Shown piece by piece: positions 63,050 through 64,000 of a stretch of DNA of 64,000 bases. Numbering within the stretch: position 1 is the first letter of the stretch; each line of letters opens with the position of its first letter. The DNA lies in NCBI RefSeq assembly GCF_021129215.1, contig NZ_JAJOLP010000001.1, positions 372,001 through 436,000 of the forward strand, written 5' to 3'. The stretch is from Agromyces sp. S2-1-8. GTDB lineage: Bacteria; Actinomycetota; Actinomycetes; Actinomycetales; Microbacteriaceae. Under the pieces are notes generated by a model that saw nothing but the letters and a program-made list of their open reading frames with translations, was not told the origin of the DNA and did not search any database. The translations under genes and the position numbers were made by a program.

Positions 63050-64000
63050 TTGTCCGCTCTGCCCCCCAGCGACCCCGCCACCGAGCTCGCCCCCACCGGG
63101 GTGATCACCGCGACCGAGCCGTTGCACGGCGACCCGCCCGCGAGCCCGCCGCCCACGTGGCGCACGCTGCCGGGCCTGCTCACCGTCGGCCTCGTGCTGT
63201 TCGGCATCTACGGCGGCATCGGGGCCATCCTGCTGCCGATGCAGATCGCGATCATCGACGACGCGAACAAGGTGCAGAACCTCGCCATCGTCTCGACCGT
63301 GTCGTTCGTGTTCACGCTGTTCGCCCAGCCCATCGTCGGCGCGATCAGCGACCGCACCCGCTCCCGCCTCGGACGGCGCGCCCCGTGGATGGTGGGCGGC
63401 GCGCTCATCGGCGGCGTGCTGCTGCTCGGCATGGGCTTCCTCGACTCGGTGTTCTGGGTCGGCGTCTTCTGGGTCCTCATCCAGGTGGCGCTGAACGCCG
63501 TGCAGGGCCCGCTCTCGGCGATCACGCCCGACCGCTTCCCGCGCGACAGGCGCGGTGGCGCGAGCGCCATGTTCGGCATCGGCACCCAGGTCGGCATGAC
63601 GCTCGGCATCATGGCGGCCGGCGTCTTCGCGGAGACCCTCGACCTCGGCCTCGGCTACGCCTCGTACGGCATCGCCATCATCGTGGTGACGGTCGTCTTC
63701 GTCGTCGTCGACCGCGACTGGTCGTCGAAGGAGGCCGCGGTCGAGGCCTGGAGCTGGAAGAAGTTCCTCGCGGGCTTCTGGGTCAGCCCCAGGCAGTACC
63801 CCGACTTCGCCTGGGCCTTCACCGCCCGTTTCGCGCTCATGCTCGGCTACTTCGTCGTCGTCGCGATGTCGTTCTACATGCTGACCGACTACGTCGGCAT
63901 GTCGCTCGTCGAGGCCGGCCAGGCCACCGTCATGCTGACCCTCGTCTCGCTCGTGCCCACGCTCGCGGCGATCGCCCTCTCGGGCTGGTGGAGCGACAGG
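63050..64000 (+). CDS. MFS sugar-type transporter, N-terminal part cut by window end
   Basis: Read directly from the sequence: TTG 63050 with GAAGAGGAG upstream opens 317 codons to the window edge. A 45-residue Pro-rich N-terminus precedes at least eight membrane segments. The MFS loop motif is IVGAISDRTRSRLGRRAPWMVGGA; GAISDRTRSRxGRRxPW is typical of sugar/cation (GPH) and SLC45-like carriers. Two upstream regulators (TetR, ROK) and an operator-promoter suggest inducible sugar uptake. Start choice is fairly safe since no ATG or GTG with a ribosome site lies nearby in frame. Confidence 0.88.
   Translation, partial: MSALPPSDPATELAPTGVITATEPLHGDPPASPPPTWRTLPGLLTVGLVLFGIYGGIGAILLPMQIAIIDDANKVQNLAIVSTVSFVFTLFAQPIVGAISDRTRSRLGRRAPWMVGGALIGGVLLLGMGFLDSVFWVGVFWVLIQVALNAVQGPLSAITPDRFPRDRRGGASAMFGIGTQVGMTLGIMAAGVFAETLDLGLGYASYGIAIIVVTVVFVVVDRDWSSKEAAVEAWSWKKFLAGFWVSPRQYPDFAWAFTARFALMLGYFVVVAMSFYMLTDYVGMSLVEAGQATVMLTLVSLVPTLAAIALSGWWSDR

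Overview
The window is high-GC DNA (roughly 70% or more) with strong G/C bias at third codon positions, AGGAGG-type ribosome sites, frequent GTG starts and ATGA/GTGA stop-start overlaps. Gene content is typical of a Gram-positive actinobacterium: a Streptomyces-type xylose isomerase, an alditol oxidase-like flavoprotein, many LacI and ROK repressors, and many sugar-binding lipoproteins. My best guess is the family Microbacteriaceae (Agromyces-like). That is inference from style, not a database result. I saw no rRNA, tRNA, CRISPR array, insertion sequence or phage gene.

From 1 to about 46 kb the window is a plant-polysaccharide and pentose utilisation region built from cassettes, most with their own repressor and operator. 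(1) 1-2940: end of a CUT1 sugar ABC system (permease cut by the window edge, binding lipoprotein) and a secreted DUF4185 protein; both promoters carry the same 14-base operator. (2) 3103-5057: MarR repressor plus MFS exporter with a repetitive C-terminal tail. (3) 5226-14596: ROK repressor divergent from a translationally coupled operon of binding protein, two permeases, GH3, GH43 and a CE4 deacetylase. (4) 14634-18306: LacI-type regulator divergent from xylA-xylB. (5) 18323-26012: an L-arabinose operon, araD-araB-araA-aldose epimerase-GH1, behind a LacI regulator, with phased ACCGGT operators on its promoter. (6) 26142-30419: an SLC13/ArsB-type membrane carrier and a large secreted multidomain GH43. 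(7) 30638-38301: a CUT2 system like YtfQRT-YjfF, preceded by a LacI repressor overlapping a second, orphan CUT2 ATPase. (8) 38450-45922: LacI repressor, CUT1 transporter, GH51 arabinofuranosidase and alditol oxidase. The likely logic is that secreted enzymes cut arabinoxylan or arabinan, several ABC systems import the oligosaccharides and pentoses, intracellular GH1/GH3/GH43/GH51 finish hydrolysis, and XylAB/AraBAD feed xylulose-5-phosphate to the pentose phosphate pathway.

From 46 kb onward the region is mixed housekeeping and accessory: glutamate dehydrogenase, a small membrane protein, a 2-hydroxyacid dehydrogenase, a serine hydrolase lipoprotein, an aldo/keto reductase, a NYN-domain protein, a zinc alcohol dehydrogenase, a GntR/FadR regulator with an L-lactate dehydrogenase bearing a histone-H1-like tail, two small uncharacterised genes, a RibD/DHFR-like reductase divergent from a TetR regulator, a SulP transporter, a PQ-loop protein converging on it, a possible 45-residue ORF, a TetR-ROK pair, and the start of an MFS carrier cut by the window end.

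No clearly new defence or biosynthetic system was found. The most unusual items are the orphan ABC ATPase encoded with its repressor, the DUF4185/ABC shared regulon, the lactate dehydrogenase tail, the heptapeptide repeats on the MFS exporter, and several near-perfect long palindromes.
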